Shown here: positions 17,047 to 25,120 of the stretch, piece after piece
How the letters are laid out: every line of letters starts with the position of its first letter
Numbering within the stretch: position 1 is the first letter of the stretch
Source of the DNA: Coriobacteriia bacterium
GTDB lineage: Bacteria > Actinomycetota > Coriobacteriia > Anaerosomatales > SLCP01
DNA: 29,964 bases
Reading direction: 5' to 3'
Assembly (NCBI GenBank): GCA_007125735.1
Contig: SLCP01000197.1
Coordinates: 1-29,964 of the forward strand
Made by a program: the position numbers and the translations under genes
Notes under the pieces: model-generated
The model's input: only the letters and a program-made list of their open reading frames with translations
Database searches by the model: none
What the model was told of the DNA's origin: nothing

Positions 17047-18068
17047 CGGTCCCCCTCCCGCTCGACAAGAGCCTTCACCACGTCGCGCGGGGTGATGTCC
17101 GCCAGACACGCTCGCGCGCACCTGCCACACCCGACACAGAGCACGCGCTCGAACTTCGAGAGGTATCCCCACTGCTTGTGGTAGTAGCGATACTTGACCC
17201 GGGACGCACGCGAGTCGCGGAAGTTCTCGCCGTGAGCGACCTCTGCGAACTCGCTGAACTGGCACGAGTCCCACAAGCGGGTGCGCACACCCGTTCGCTG
17301 GTCGGGAGCGAGGTCGTCGCGGACGTCGAAACAGTAGCAGGTAGGACACACCATCGAGCACGCACCGCACGACAGGCACCTGTCTCCGAGCTCGTCCCAG
17401 AGCGGATCGTCGAACTTGGCGTCGAGGAGCACCGGGAGCTGATCGGTATCGAGCCGCTCGGGAAACGCGCGCTTGAAGTCGCGTGTGCGCTCCTGGAAGC
17501 GCACCGTGTCGTCGTTGGTCGCATCGCGGGTCTCGACGCTGCGGTCGAGGAGTTCGGCGCCTTTGGCGGAGCGGACGGAGACGTAGTAGCTGTCGCCGAT
17601 ATCCGTCAGGAAGATGTCGAAGCCCCAGTGGACCTCATCGGCGTTCCACGCGTTGCAGAAGCAGCTGTCCGAGGGCTCGCACGACAAGCCGATGAGCAAC
17701 GTCGAGTCCCGGCGCGCCTTGTAGTACGGGTCCTCGTATTCGCCGAGGAAGACGTTGTCCATGAGATGTAATGCGTTGATGTCGCAGGGATGCAACCCGA
17801 TGACCACACGCGGTCCGGCGAAGACGTCGTCGTCGAGCACCTCGTTGTCGGCGACGCGGAAGCGCATCATCTGGTCCTCGGGCGGGAAGAACAGCTTCTT
17901 GGGCGGCAGGATGGTCGTGTCGTAGTCGAGCCTCAACTCGTCTGCGCTGTCGATCGTCGCGAAAGCGAAACTGTCGCCCTTCGCGACCGGACCGATCACC
18001 TCGTGTTCCGTCGCCAACCCTGCGACCAAGTCGCCGATCCTGTCCTTCTCCATGATCCTGAAGAACAT
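17043..18068 (-). CDS. hydB: Hydrogenase iron-sulfur (beta) subunit, 4Fe-4S dicluster
   Basis: 341 residues. The C-terminal domain has two [4Fe-4S] motifs, C231/234/237/241 and C311/314/317/321. The second lacks the usual Pro after its last Cys (CL instead of CP). Before them are GLHPCDINAL and a CEPSDSCFC cluster typical of sulfhydrogenase beta subunits and anaerobic sulfite reductase A. In the family this subunit may exchange electrons with ferredoxin or polysulfide. The ATG at 18068 has an AAGGGG ribosome site 6 bases upstream; an ATG at 18053 is an alternative. It is first of the hydBGDA run, and a hairpin 62 bases upstream separates it from ndk. Confidence 0.9.
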   Translation of the reverse strand: MFFRIMEKDRIGDLVAGLATEHEVIGPVAKGDSFAFATIDSADELRLDYDTTILPPKKLFFPPEDQMMRFRVADNEVLDDDVFAGPRVVIGLHPCDINALHLMDNVFLGEYEDPYYKARRDSTLLIGLSCEPSDSCFCNAWNADEVHWGFDIFLTDIGDSYYVSVRSAKGAELLDRSVETRDATNDDTVRFQERTRDFKRAFPERLDTDQLPVLLDAKFDDPLWDELGDRCLSCGACSMVCPTCYCFDVRDDLAPDQRTGVRTRLWDSCQFSEFAEVAHGENFRDSRASRVKYRYYHKQWGYLSKFERVLCVGCGRCARACLADITPRDVVKALVEREGDR

Positions 18069-18130
18069 GTGCTACCCCTTACTGCCGGCACGGCGCTCGG
18101 GTTCCGGCGCCAGACACGCCGGTCGTACGG

Positions 18131-18162
18131 AGCGGGCCGGTGCTCCTACGCACCGGCCCGCT
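18131..18162 (-). terminator. Strong hairpin after ndk
   Basis: A perfect 13-bp GC-rich stem (18131-18143 with 18150-18162) closes a 6-base loop, 7 bases after the ndk stop codon on the minus strand. No T-run follows, so intrinsic termination is inferred from position and stem strength only. Confidence 0.65.
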
Positions 18163-18168
18163 GTCATG

Positions 18169-18573
18169 CTATTCACCGAAGAAGATGTCTATCTCCCGTT
18201 TCGCCGACTCCGGCGAATCCGAGCCGTGGACTATGTTCGCCTCCAGGGTCAGCCCAAAGTCACCGCGGATCGTACCGGGTGCCGCGTCACGCGGATTCGT
18301 TGCGCCCATGAGCTTCCGGCAGACGAGCACCGCCTCGGGGCCCGAGAGCACCATCTTCACGACCGGCCCGGACGTGATGTAGGCGATAAGGCTCTCGTAG
18401 AACGGCTTGCCCACGTGCTCGGCGTAGTTCGCCTCGGCCTGCTCGCGGGTGACCACGCCGAGCTCGAGACGGTCGATACAGAGGCCTGTGGCCTCGAAGC
18501 GCGAGATGATCGGTGCTATCAGCCCGCGCGCTACGGCGTCCGGCTTGATCATGATGAATGTGCTCTGCTCCAC
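18169..18573 (-). CDS. ndk: Nucleoside diphosphate kinase
   Basis: 134 residues, the usual Ndk length. Ndk moves the gamma phosphate of ATP to other nucleoside diphosphates through a phospho-His intermediate. The active-site His116 is in NIVHGSDS, and the N-terminal FIMIKPDAV motif and the KREIDIFF end are intact. The start is a GTG with an AAGGG ribosome site 6-7 bases upstream. It follows the TPR gene after a 55-base gap holding no other gene. Confidence 0.96.
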   Translation of the reverse strand: MEQSTFIMIKPDAVARGLIAPIISRFEATGLCIDRLELGVVTREQAEANYAEHVGKPFYESLIAYITSGPVVKMVLSGPEAVLVCRKLMGATNPRDAAPGTIRGDFGLTLEANIVHGSDSPESAKREIDIFFGE

Positions 18574-18628
18574 GTGTATCCCTTCGATCGGTCAGGACTC
18601 ACTTCCAGTAACACTTCCGAAGTATGGG

Positions 18629-19954
18629 CTACGAACCCCCGCCCGTCGACCTCCAGTCATTGTCGACGCCTGTCACTTTCCACCCCACCCCTTCGCGGGC
18701 GAGCGTGATCTCGTACTGCAGCGGCGCCCCGCTCTCCGGCGTGACGGTCACCGCGACGCGCGACGTGCGGGGCGACCGCTCGATCTCGTTGATGACGAAC
18801 TCTTGCATCGGCGGGAGTTTGGCCATCTCCCGATCGACGTCCGACGTCGGCACGGCGACCCAGTAACGCGCAACGGGCTGGCCTTCGGCACGTGCGGTGA
18901 GCAGACCCTCGACCGTCATGCGCTGTGTCGGGTAGCCGATACCTGCGGCGAACGCGCCGGCGAACCCTCCGACGAGCACGACCAGCGCGAGAACGACGCC
19001 GCCGACGAGCACCCACGGATTGCGCTCGGACCGCCGCGCAGAACGCTCGGCACGACGTGCTTCGCGATCGCGCTCCTTCATCTCCTCCTCGGTCATGCTG
19101 AAGAACGCAGAGACCTCTTCTTGGCTGGGAGGCACGACGCCCCCGGTGCCCACTGCTGCGAATTCGCCCGTGTCGCCGACATCGCCCGGGCTCACGATCG
19201 GCTCCTCGATGACCGGGGGCATCTCCCCGGTGCTCCAGCCGTCGATCGTCTCGCGTCGCCCGGGAGCCAGTGCACGCTCGCTGTCCGCGAGCGCCTGTGC
19301 GGCGGCTTCGGACAGCGTGTGCCCGTGCAAGCCGACGGCCTTCTCGAAGGCCTTCTTGGCCTCCTCATAGCGGGCCAACGCATGGTAGGCCATGCCGAGG
19401 TTCGCGAGTGCCTTTCCTCGGCCGGTGTAAGAGTCGAATCCGAGCGCCGCACGGTATGCCTCGATGGCATCCCCTGGTCGCCTCATCGCCATGAAGCAGA
19501 GGCCGAGGTTGTTGAGCGCCTTACCGGGATCGGGATTCTCCGAATCGAGCGCGGCTTGACGGTACGCGAGGGCAGCCTGCTCGATGTCGCCCATCTCGCA
19601 GAGTGCGCCCGCCTTGCCCTGCAGGGCACGGTGTGCGCCCGTGTAGTCTTCATCGTCGATGGCAGCCTCGTACGCCGCGACCGCCTCCGCATACTCTCCG
19701 AGCGCGGCATACGCCATGCCGAGGTTGACTTGGACCGCCGCGCGCTTGTCGTAACTCTGATCGGCGATAGCGTGCCGATAGACCGTGATGGCGTCGGCGT
19801 ACCGGCGCAACCTGACGAGCGCGTTTCCAGCCATGTGGAACGCGGCCCCGCTGCCCTCATCGTGGTCCGCCGCGGCGATGAACGACTTGACGGCACCACG
19901 GTAGTCTTTGGCGGCGTATGCCTGTTTGCCTTCTTGGAAGCGGGCCTCATCCAC
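18629..19954 (-). CDS. TPR-repeat protein with a single membrane anchor
   Basis: 441 residues. Residues 1-230 are tetratricopeptide repeats (for example NLGMAYAALGEYAEAVAAYE and NLGMAYHALARYEEAKKAFE), a protein-interaction scaffold. A Pro/Gly/Glu-rich linker follows (about 235-290), then a highly charged Arg-rich patch (292-311), one membrane segment (about 314-338) and a 100-residue C-terminal domain. The positive-inside rule puts the TPRs in the cytoplasm and the C-terminal domain outside. The start is GTG with only a weak ribosome site, 11 bases after the cyclophilin gene, so they are probably cotranscribed. Function unknown. Confidence 0.85.
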   Translation of the reverse strand: MDEARFQEGKQAYAAKDYRGAVKSFIAAADHDEGSGAAFHMAGNALVRLRRYADAITVYRHAIADQSYDKRAAVQVNLGMAYAALGEYAEAVAAYEAAIDDEDYTGAHRALQGKAGALCEMGDIEQAALAYRQAALDSENPDPGKALNNLGLCFMAMRRPGDAIEAYRAALGFDSYTGRGKALANLGMAYHALARYEEAKKAFEKAVGLHGHTLSEAAAQALADSERALAPGRRETIDGWSTGEMPPVIEEPIVSPGDVGDTGEFAAVGTGGVVPPSQEEVSAFFSMTEEEMKERDREARRAERSARRSERNPWVLVGGVVLALVVLVGGFAGAFAAGIGYPTQRMTVEGLLTARAEGQPVARYWVAVPTSDVDREMAKLPPMQEFVINEIERSPRTSRVAVTVTPESGAPLQYEITLAREGVGWKVTGVDNDWRSTGGGS

Positions 19955-19965
19955 GGCGCGGCACC

Positions 19966-20619
19966 CTACTCGCCGCGCTCGATACGCACGCTCTCCATGA
20001 CGTCGCCCACCGAGATCGAGTGCACGACGTCGAGGCCGTCAGTCACCTGGCCGAAGACCGTGTACTGGCCATCAAGGAACGGTTGCGGGCCGAGGCAGAT
20101 GTAGAACTGCGAGCCCGCCGAGTTCGGGTCGTTGGAGCGAGCCATCGCCACGGTGCCGTCGAGGTGCTGCCGATCGTTGAACTCGGCAGCCAGACTGTAG
20201 CCGGGGCCACCGGTGCCCACCATGGGATCGTCGGTCTTGGAAAGCGGATCGCCTCCCTGGATGACGAAGCCGGGCTCGACACGGTGGAACTTCGTGCCGT
20301 CGTAGAAGCCCTCATCTGCGCGCTCGATGAACGCCGCTACGTGGTTGGGCGCATCCTCGAAGTAGAACTCGAACGTTATGACACCCTTGGGCGTCGTGAT
20401 GACTACGACCTCGTCACCGGTGGGCTCGTACTCTGGCGTGTACAAAGCTTCCTCCTCTGGCATGGGCGGAACGGGCTGACTGTCGGGATCCGGCTCGGCC
20501 GGCGTGGTGGGCGGGGGAACGGAGGGCTGGGCATCCGAGCAACCCGCGACGAGCATCACTGCGGACAGCAGGGTGACGGACACGATGAGTGAGAGAGCCA
20601 TGGTTCGTGAGATACGCAT
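19966..20619 (-). CDS. Cyclophilin-type peptidyl-prolyl isomerase, predicted lipoprotein
   Basis: 217 residues from the ATG at 20619, which has a GGAAGG site about 10 bases upstream. A signal peptide ends in the lipobox LVAGC (Cys27), so the mature protein should be lipid-anchored outside the membrane, followed by a Pro-rich linker. The cyclophilin domain shows FHRVEPGFVIQGGDP and GSQFYICLGPQPFLDGQYTVFG, conserved in bacterial peptidyl-prolyl isomerases. It probably helps folding of exported proteins. A later ATG at 20601 would still keep the signal peptide. Confidence 0.92.
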   Translation of the reverse strand: MRISRTMALSLIVSVTLLSAVMLVAGCSDAQPSVPPPTTPAEPDPDSQPVPPMPEEEALYTPEYEPTGDEVVVITTPKGVITFEFYFEDAPNHVAAFIERADEGFYDGTKFHRVEPGFVIQGGDPLSKTDDPMVGTGGPGYSLAAEFNDRQHLDGTVAMARSNDPNSAGSQFYICLGPQPFLDGQYTVFGQVTDGLDVVHSISVGDVMESVRIERGE

Positions 20620-20684
20620 CGTTCGTGACGTCCTTCCGGTGCGGTTTCGGACACGGTGCCGGGACGGCCCGGACACGGTTTCTC

Positions 20685-20690
20685 ATTCTA
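20685..20690 (-). promoter_or_regulatory. Candidate -10 element for the cyclophilin/TPR genes
   Basis: In the intergenic region between the divergently read cyclophilin and EF-G-like genes (20620-20808), the minus strand has TAGAAT, a 5-of-6 match to TATAAT. A weak TTTCTC lies 18 bases upstream as a possible -35. Start of transcription would be about 60 bases before the ATG. On the plus strand only a weak TATGCT (20719-20724) is seen for the EF-G-like gene. Confidence 0.4.
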
Positions 20691-20808
20691 TCAGGGTGGC
20701 CGAGAACCGAGAAAGGAGTATGCTGTCTGAACGGGATGCGCCCGTGCGCACCACGCACGGTGACGGCACCAGGGTTCTCGTTCCGCGACGCGATCGATCA
20801 AGGAGGAG

Positions 20809-22875
20809 ATGCACTTGGGAGCGCCTACCACCGAAAAGGTTCGCAACGTCGTGCTCGTAGGGCACGGCGGAGCGGGCAAGACGTCTTTGGCTGAGGCCGT
20901 GCTTCACGTGGCCGGAGCCACGAGCCGTCTCGGCAGCGTCGACGAGGGACATTCGAACCTCGATTACGACGCCGAGGAGATCAAGCGCAAGAACTCGGTC
21001 AACCTCGCCCTCGCGCACGTGGCCCACAAGGGCGTCAAGGTCAACATCATCGACACGCCGGGCTACGCAGACTTCATCGGAGACGCGATCGCGGGTCTCG
21101 CCGCCGCCGAGATGGCCCTGTTCGTGGTCGACGCGGTCTCCGGTCCACAGGTCCAGACCGACCGGCTCTGGAAACTCGCGGGCGAGATGGGGGTGGCGCG
21201 AGCGGTACTCATCAACCGTCTCGACAAGGAGAACGCCGATTTCGAAGGCACCATGGCCGCGCTCGAGGAGCGCTACGGTCACCGCATCGGATCGGTGCAG
21301 GTTCCTATGGGTAGCGAGGCTTCGTTCCGTGGCGTCATCGACGTCATCCGCATGAAGGCCTATCACCACGAGGGCGACCACGAAGAGGTCGGCGACGTAC
21401 CCGAGGAGTACGTTGCGGCCGCCGAGACGGCACGGGACAAGCTGACAGAGCTTGTCGCCGAGGCCGACGACGACCTGATGGAGAAGTATCTTCTTGAGGG
21501 CGAGCCGTTGAACCAGGACGAACTCGAGACCTTGCTCGACAAAGCGATCGCGCAGGGCATCTTCGTTCCGACGTTCGTCACGTCCGCCACGACCCTCCAG
21601 GGTGTCGAAGACCTTCTCGACGAGATCGTCTCGTTCTTTCCCGAGCCTACCGCACACGGTCCTATACCGACGCACGACGGCGACAGCCGGGAGATCACGC
21701 CGGAAGGCGATGTTTCGGCGTTCGTGTTCAAGACCGTCTCAGACCCGTACGTCGGGCGGCTGAGCCTCGTCAAGATAGTGACGGGAACGCTCACCCCTAA
21801 CACCGAGCTCGTCAACAGCCGCACCGGCAAGAAAGAACGCGTGGGCCACGTGCTCCAGATGGTCGGCAAGGAATCCGCAGACGTGGAAGCCGCCGCCGCC
21901 GGCGACATCGCCGTGTTGCCCAAGCTCGGAGAGACGCTCACCGGTGACACCCTCTCCGCCGACGGGTCGGTCGCGTACTCCGCGATGCCGTTCCCAGAGC
22001 CACTCTACCCCGTCGCCATCCAGGCGAAGACCAAAGCCGACGAGGACAAGCTCGGTGTCGCGCTCAACAAGCTCGTCGAGGAGGAGCCTACGCTGCAACT
22101 CACCCGCGACGAGGAGACCCACCAGACGGTGCTTGCCGGTCTCGGAGACGTACAGATCGACATCGCGATATCGCGGCTGCGAGACCGTTACCACGCCGAG
22201 GCCGAGACGATCGAACTGCGCATCCCCTACCGGGAGACCATCCGCAAGAAGGCGGAAGCGCAGGGACGACACAAGAAGCAGACCGGCGGCTCGGGCCAGT
22301 TCGGCGACTGCTGGCTGCGCCTGGAGCCCAACCCGGGTCAGGGATACGAGTTCGTCGACGAGATCGTCGGCGGACGTATTCCTCGGCAGTTCATACCTGC
22401 TGTCGACAAGGGTATACAGGACACGATGACCCAGGGGGTGCTCGCCGGCTACCCGGTGGTCGACGTGAAGGCAGCCGTCTACGACGGCTCGTACCACTCC
22501 GTCGACAGCTCCGAGATCGCATTCAAGACAGCAGCGCGCATCGCGTTCCGCGCTGCTGCAGAGAAGGCTGATCCGATTCTGCTCGAGCCCATCGCCACCC
22601 TCCAGATCGACGTCCCGGACGAGTACGCGGGCGCCGTCATGGGCGACATCAGCTCGATGCGTGGCCGGATACTCGGTATGGATACCTCCGATGCAGGACA
22701 GCGGATCAACGCACAGGTGCCCTACGCGGAGGTCGTCCACTACTCACCGCACCTGCGCTCCATCACGAGCGGCACGGGAACCTATTCGATCAAGATCGAA
22801 GGCTACGAGCAGGTCCCCGGCGACCAGGTGGCAAAGATCGTCGAGCAGGCGCAAGCAGAGAAGGAGTCGTCGTAA
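20809..22875 (+). CDS. Elongation factor G-like GTPase (EF-G paralogue)
   Basis: 688 residues with the five-domain EF-G plan: GTPase P-loop GHGGAGKT (18-25), DTPG (82-85), a G4 motif NRLD (136-139) instead of NKMD, and domains IV-V ending in the EF-G-like RGRILGMD and YSPHLRSITSGTGTYS segments. Switch I reads HSNLDYDAEEIKRKNSVN rather than the canonical ERGITI form, which places it in the EF-G-2 or fusA2-like group rather than the main translocase. Its role (ribosome recycling, stress or unknown) is open. The ATG at 20809 lies only 2 bases after AAGGAGG; the TTG at 20815, 8 bases after it, may be the real start. Confidence 0.9.
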   Translation: MHLGAPTTEKVRNVVLVGHGGAGKTSLAEAVLHVAGATSRLGSVDEGHSNLDYDAEEIKRKNSVNLALAHVAHKGVKVNIIDTPGYADFIGDAIAGLAAAEMALFVVDAVSGPQVQTDRLWKLAGEMGVARAVLINRLDKENADFEGTMAALEERYGHRIGSVQVPMGSEASFRGVIDVIRMKAYHHEGDHEEVGDVPEEYVAAAETARDKLTELVAEADDDLMEKYLLEGEPLNQDELETLLDKAIAQGIFVPTFVTSATTLQGVEDLLDEIVSFFPEPTAHGPIPTHDGDSREITPEGDVSAFVFKTVSDPYVGRLSLVKIVTGTLTPNTELVNSRTGKKERVGHVLQMVGKESADVEAAAAGDIAVLPKLGETLTGDTLSADGSVAYSAMPFPEPLYPVAIQAKTKADEDKLGVALNKLVEEEPTLQLTRDEETHQTVLAGLGDVQIDIAISRLRDRYHAEAETIELRIPYRETIRKKAEAQGRHKKQTGGSGQFGDCWLRLEPNPGQGYEFVDEIVGGRIPRQFIPAVDKGIQDTMTQGVLAGYPVVDVKAAVYDGSYHSVDSSEIAFKTAARIAFRAAAEKADPILLEPIATLQIDVPDEYAGAVMGDISSMRGRILGMDTSDAGQRINAQVPYAEVVHYSPHLRSITSGTGTYSIKIEGYEQVPGDQVAKIVEQAQAEKESS

Positions 22876-22880
22876 CGAGC

Positions 22881-22919
22881 GATGCCCGAGCGTGGGGGCG
22901 GCCCCCGCGCTCGGGCATC
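22881..22919 (+). terminator. Long hairpin after the EF-G-like gene
   Basis: An 18-bp stem (22881-22898 with 22902-22919, one T-G wobble) closes a 3-base loop, starting 5 bases after the stop codon. It has no T-run. It is a likely terminator and could block transcription from either direction. Confidence 0.7.
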
Positions 22920-22922
22920 GAT

Positions 22923-22946
22923 ACGGCTCGAAACTCATCGAGCCGT
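22923..22946 (-). terminator. Hairpin downstream of tRNA-Arg
   Basis: Perfect 8-bp stem (22923-22930 with 22939-22946) and 8-base loop, 14 bases beyond the 3' end of the minus-strand tRNA. No T-run. Plausible tRNA terminator. Confidence 0.45.
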
Positions 22947-22960
22947 GCTGGTGTGAGTGG

Positions 22961-23033
22961 TGCCCTCGACAGGATTCGAACCTGTGACTTCCTGCTCCGG
23001 AGGCAGACGCTCTATCCACTGAGCTACGAGGGC
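22961..23033 (-). tRNA. tRNA-Arg (anticodon CCG)
   Basis: On the minus strand a 73-base cloverleaf is clear. The acceptor stem pairs GCCCTCG with CGAGGGC, the D arm is GCTC/GAGC, the anticodon loop is CTCCGGA with CCG at the anticodon, and the T arm is ACAGG/CCTGT around TTCGAAT. The discriminator is A. The 3' CCA is not encoded, since the next bases are CAC. It reads CGG codons, which are common in this GC-rich genome. Confidence 0.96.
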
Positions 23034-23064
23034 GTGCGCCGCGCACGGCGCGGTCTCGAACTCT

Positions 23065-23070
23065 AGCATA
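23065..23070 (-). promoter_or_regulatory. Candidate -10 element for tRNA-Arg
   Basis: TATGCT on the minus strand lies about 32 bases upstream of the tRNA 5' end, in the short gap before the lipid kinase gene. It is a 4-of-6 match with no clear -35. Weak support. Confidence 0.25.
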
Positions 23071-23122
23071 CCGGACACGCGGGCAACCAGGGGTGCCTAT
23101 GTCGTGCAGGAAGGGGGCGCGG

Positions 23123-24031
23123 GTGCACGGCCGCACGCTCGTGATCGTCAATCCGATGGCGCGCCACGGCGTCACCAAGAGCCTCGTGCCGCTCATCGTC
23201 TCGCTCCTCGACGGTCACCTCGACTACGATCTCGTTCTCACGAAGCATCCCGGTCACGCGACGCAGATGGCGGCGGATGCCGGCGTCTACGACCAGATCG
23301 TCGCCGCTGGCGGGGACGGCACCGTCAACGAGGCGCTTAACGGGATCATGCGACTCCCCGCCGCCGACCGGCCTGCCCTCACCGTCCTGCCTACCGGGTC
23401 GGGCAACGACTACCGGCGTACGCTGGGGATCTCGACCGACTTGCCGAGTGCCGTCCGACAGATACTGGGCGGCCGACGCGCACGCATGGACGTCGGCATC
23501 GTGAACGGCATGTACTTCGCGAACTCGCTCGCGATAGGTCTCGATGCGCGCGTCACGGCGCGAGCCGCGGAGATCAAGTCCACGACGGGTTGGTCGGGTC
23601 TGCCACTCTACCTGCGCGCGCTCATGTACGTCCTCTTCCGCCAGTTCTACGCGCATCGCGTCACCTTGTCGCTCGACGGCGAGCCGGCCTCTGACCGAGA
23701 GCTGCTCCTCGTCGCGATCACGAACGGACCGACGTACGGCGGCGGGTTCAAGATCACGCCATCTGCGGTCGGTGATGACGGCGTGTTCGACGTCTGCATC
23801 ATCGGCAAGATCGGTCTGGCAGGGGCGCTGTGGCGGCTGCCGTTCGTCGTCGTAGGCCGGCACACCCGGATGCGGCCGGTCTCGATGTCGCACCACACCT
23901 CGCTGCGGCTGGAGTCGGATGCGCCGATCGAAGCACAAGCAGACGGCGAGGTCATGCTCTCCACCACCTACGACGTTCGCATCGAGCCGCTCGGCGTGGA
24001 AGTCATCGTGCCGGAGAGGTGGGCGACGTGA
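23123..24031 (+). CDS. Diacylglycerol kinase family lipid kinase
   Basis: 302 residues, DagK/YegS/LCB5 family. The nucleotide-binding signature GGDGTVNEALNG, preceded by IVNPMARHG and followed by LPTGSGNDYRRTLGI, is complete. The family phosphorylates diacylglycerol or related lipids at the inner membrane face, often recycling diacylglycerol into phosphatidic acid. I chose the GTG at 23123, with GGAAGGGGG ending 5 bases upstream; an ATG at 23099 is less likely. The stop overlaps plsY by 4 bases, fitting a joint role in phosphatidic acid supply. Confidence 0.92.
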   Translation: MHGRTLVIVNPMARHGVTKSLVPLIVSLLDGHLDYDLVLTKHPGHATQMAADAGVYDQIVAAGGDGTVNEALNGIMRLPAADRPALTVLPTGSGNDYRRTLGISTDLPSAVRQILGGRRARMDVGIVNGMYFANSLAIGLDARVTARAAEIKSTTGWSGLPLYLRALMYVLFRQFYAHRVTLSLDGEPASDRELLLVAITNGPTYGGGFKITPSAVGDDGVFDVCIIGKIGLAGALWRLPFVVVGRHTRMRPVSMSHHTSLRLESDAPIEAQADGEVMLSTTYDVRIEPLGVEVIVPERWAT

Positions 24032-24783
24032 GCATGTCCTTCTTCGCAATATTCGCCGAGACCGGACCCGAACGCCTCTTCGACCTCGTGTGGCCCGTCA
24101 CCGTGATGTTCCTCGGCGCCTACCTTGTCGGTTCCATCCCGTTCGCGTACGTCATCGTGCGCGCGCTCACCGGCGAGGACATCACGGAGCACGGGACCGG
24201 CAACGTGGGCGCCATGAACGTGCGCCGGACGACCGGTTCGTGGGTGTGGTTCTCCGTCGCGATGATCGCCGACGCGCTCAAGGGGTTCCTGCCGACCCTG
24301 GCGGCCACGACCATACCCGCCATGCTCGTCGAAACCTCGCTCCCCGCGGGCGGTGCCGCCTGGAGCGGCGCAGCAGCCTCAGCGGCCAGTGCGGCGTTCG
24401 TCGGGCCGCGAGCCGTGGTCCTCGGGGCGGTCGTAGGCCACAACTACTCGCTGTGGTTGAGCCTGAGCAAACGTCGGGTGCTCGGCGGGAAAGGGCTTGC
24501 GACCGGGGCGGGGGCGCTTCTCGCCTACGACTGGCGGTATTTCCTGATCGTGCTCGTCGTCGGCCTGCTCGTCATCGCGCTTACGCGCTACATGATGGCC
24601 GGGCAGGTCGCCGCGACGATCGTATTGCCGCTATACGCACTGGCGACGAGTCAGCCAGACGTGCTCTTCGTCGTTGTGCTGGGCGCGCTCGTGTACGCAC
24701 GCCACCACCGTCGGTTCGTCGGCATGCTTCGCGGTGAGGAGCCCAAGCTCTACGTCGAGGACCGCATGGGTCCCCGCGGCTGA
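24028..24783 (+). CDS. plsY: Acyl-phosphate:glycerol-3-phosphate acyltransferase PlsY
   Basis: 251 residues, about six membrane segments. PlsY moves an acyl group from acyl-phosphate to glycerol-3-phosphate, the first step of phospholipid synthesis. The three family motifs are visible: GSIPFAYVI with GTGNVGAMNVRR, GHNYSLWL, and GGKGLATGAG. An Ala/Gly-rich stretch (about residues 95-125) makes it longer than the roughly 200-residue E. coli protein. The GTG at 24028 overlaps the kinase stop; an ATG two codons later is possible. Confidence 0.93.
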   Translation: MSMSFFAIFAETGPERLFDLVWPVTVMFLGAYLVGSIPFAYVIVRALTGEDITEHGTGNVGAMNVRRTTGSWVWFSVAMIADALKGFLPTLAATTIPAMLVETSLPAGGAAWSGAAASAASAAFVGPRAVVLGAVVGHNYSLWLSLSKRRVLGGKGLATGAGALLAYDWRYFLIVLVVGLLVIALTRYMMAGQVAATIVLPLYALATSQPDVLFVVVLGALVYARHHRRFVGMLRGEEPKLYVEDRMGPRG

Positions 24784-24814
24784 GCCCAGCACCTGCCCGC
24801 ACAGCGGTAGACGC

Positions 24815-24845
24815 AGAGGGGACCGGCACACGGCCGGCCCCCTCT
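24815..24845. terminator. Hairpin between convergent plsY and ferredoxin genes
   Basis: A 13-bp stem with one A-C mismatch (24815-24827 with 24833-24845) and a 5-base loop lies in the 82-base gap between the two converging genes. It probably serves both directions. There is only a TCTT stretch and no real T-run. Confidence 0.65.
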
Positions 24846-24865
24846 TGCAGTGCCACGTGCGAAGG

Positions 24866-25039
24866 CTACATCGAGATCGCTTCGGCGGGGCACACGTCGA
24901 CGCAGATACCACATTCGGTACAGTCGTCGGGCCGAGCCAGGACAGCGACGTCCTCGAGGTCGTAGCAGCTCTGCGGACACTCGTCCACGCAGATGCCGCA
25001 CGCGGTGCACAGGTCCTTGTCGACAACAGGGAGAGCCAT
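24866..25039 (-). CDS. 2[4Fe-4S] ferredoxin
   Basis: 57 residues with two motifs, CTACGICVDECP and CTECGICVDVCP, plus a C-terminal PAEAISM, typical of small clostridial-type ferredoxins. It carries single electrons in the cytoplasm and is a plausible partner for RnfB and the hydrogenase beta subunit encoded elsewhere in the window. The ATG at 25039 has an AAAGGA ribosome site 8-9 bases upstream. It lies 81 bases behind the BshC-like gene, so it may have its own promoter. Confidence 0.93.
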   Translation of the reverse strand: MALPVVDKDLCTACGICVDECPQSCYDLEDVAVLARPDDCTECGICVDVCPAEAISM

Positions 25040-25120
25040 AGCCGGATGTCCTTTCTGTAATACGAACGTGACTCGATAAGGTGCGCCGTATGATAGCATG
25101 CGTCCCCGTCATCCGCCCGC

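Noticed and set aside
15811..17184. 457-codon plus-strand open frame over hydD and hydG
   Set aside because: Antisense to two well-recognised hydrogenase subunits; composition is typical of a shadow frame.
18449..20104. 551-codon plus-strand open frame over the TPR gene
   Set aside because: Antisense to a convincing TPR protein. No domain, membrane segment or ribosome site supports it.
20673..20716. Hairpin or riboswitch upstream of the EF-G-like gene
   Set aside because: The only stem (GGTTTCTC with GAGAACC) is short and bulged, and no known riboswitch core is recognisable.
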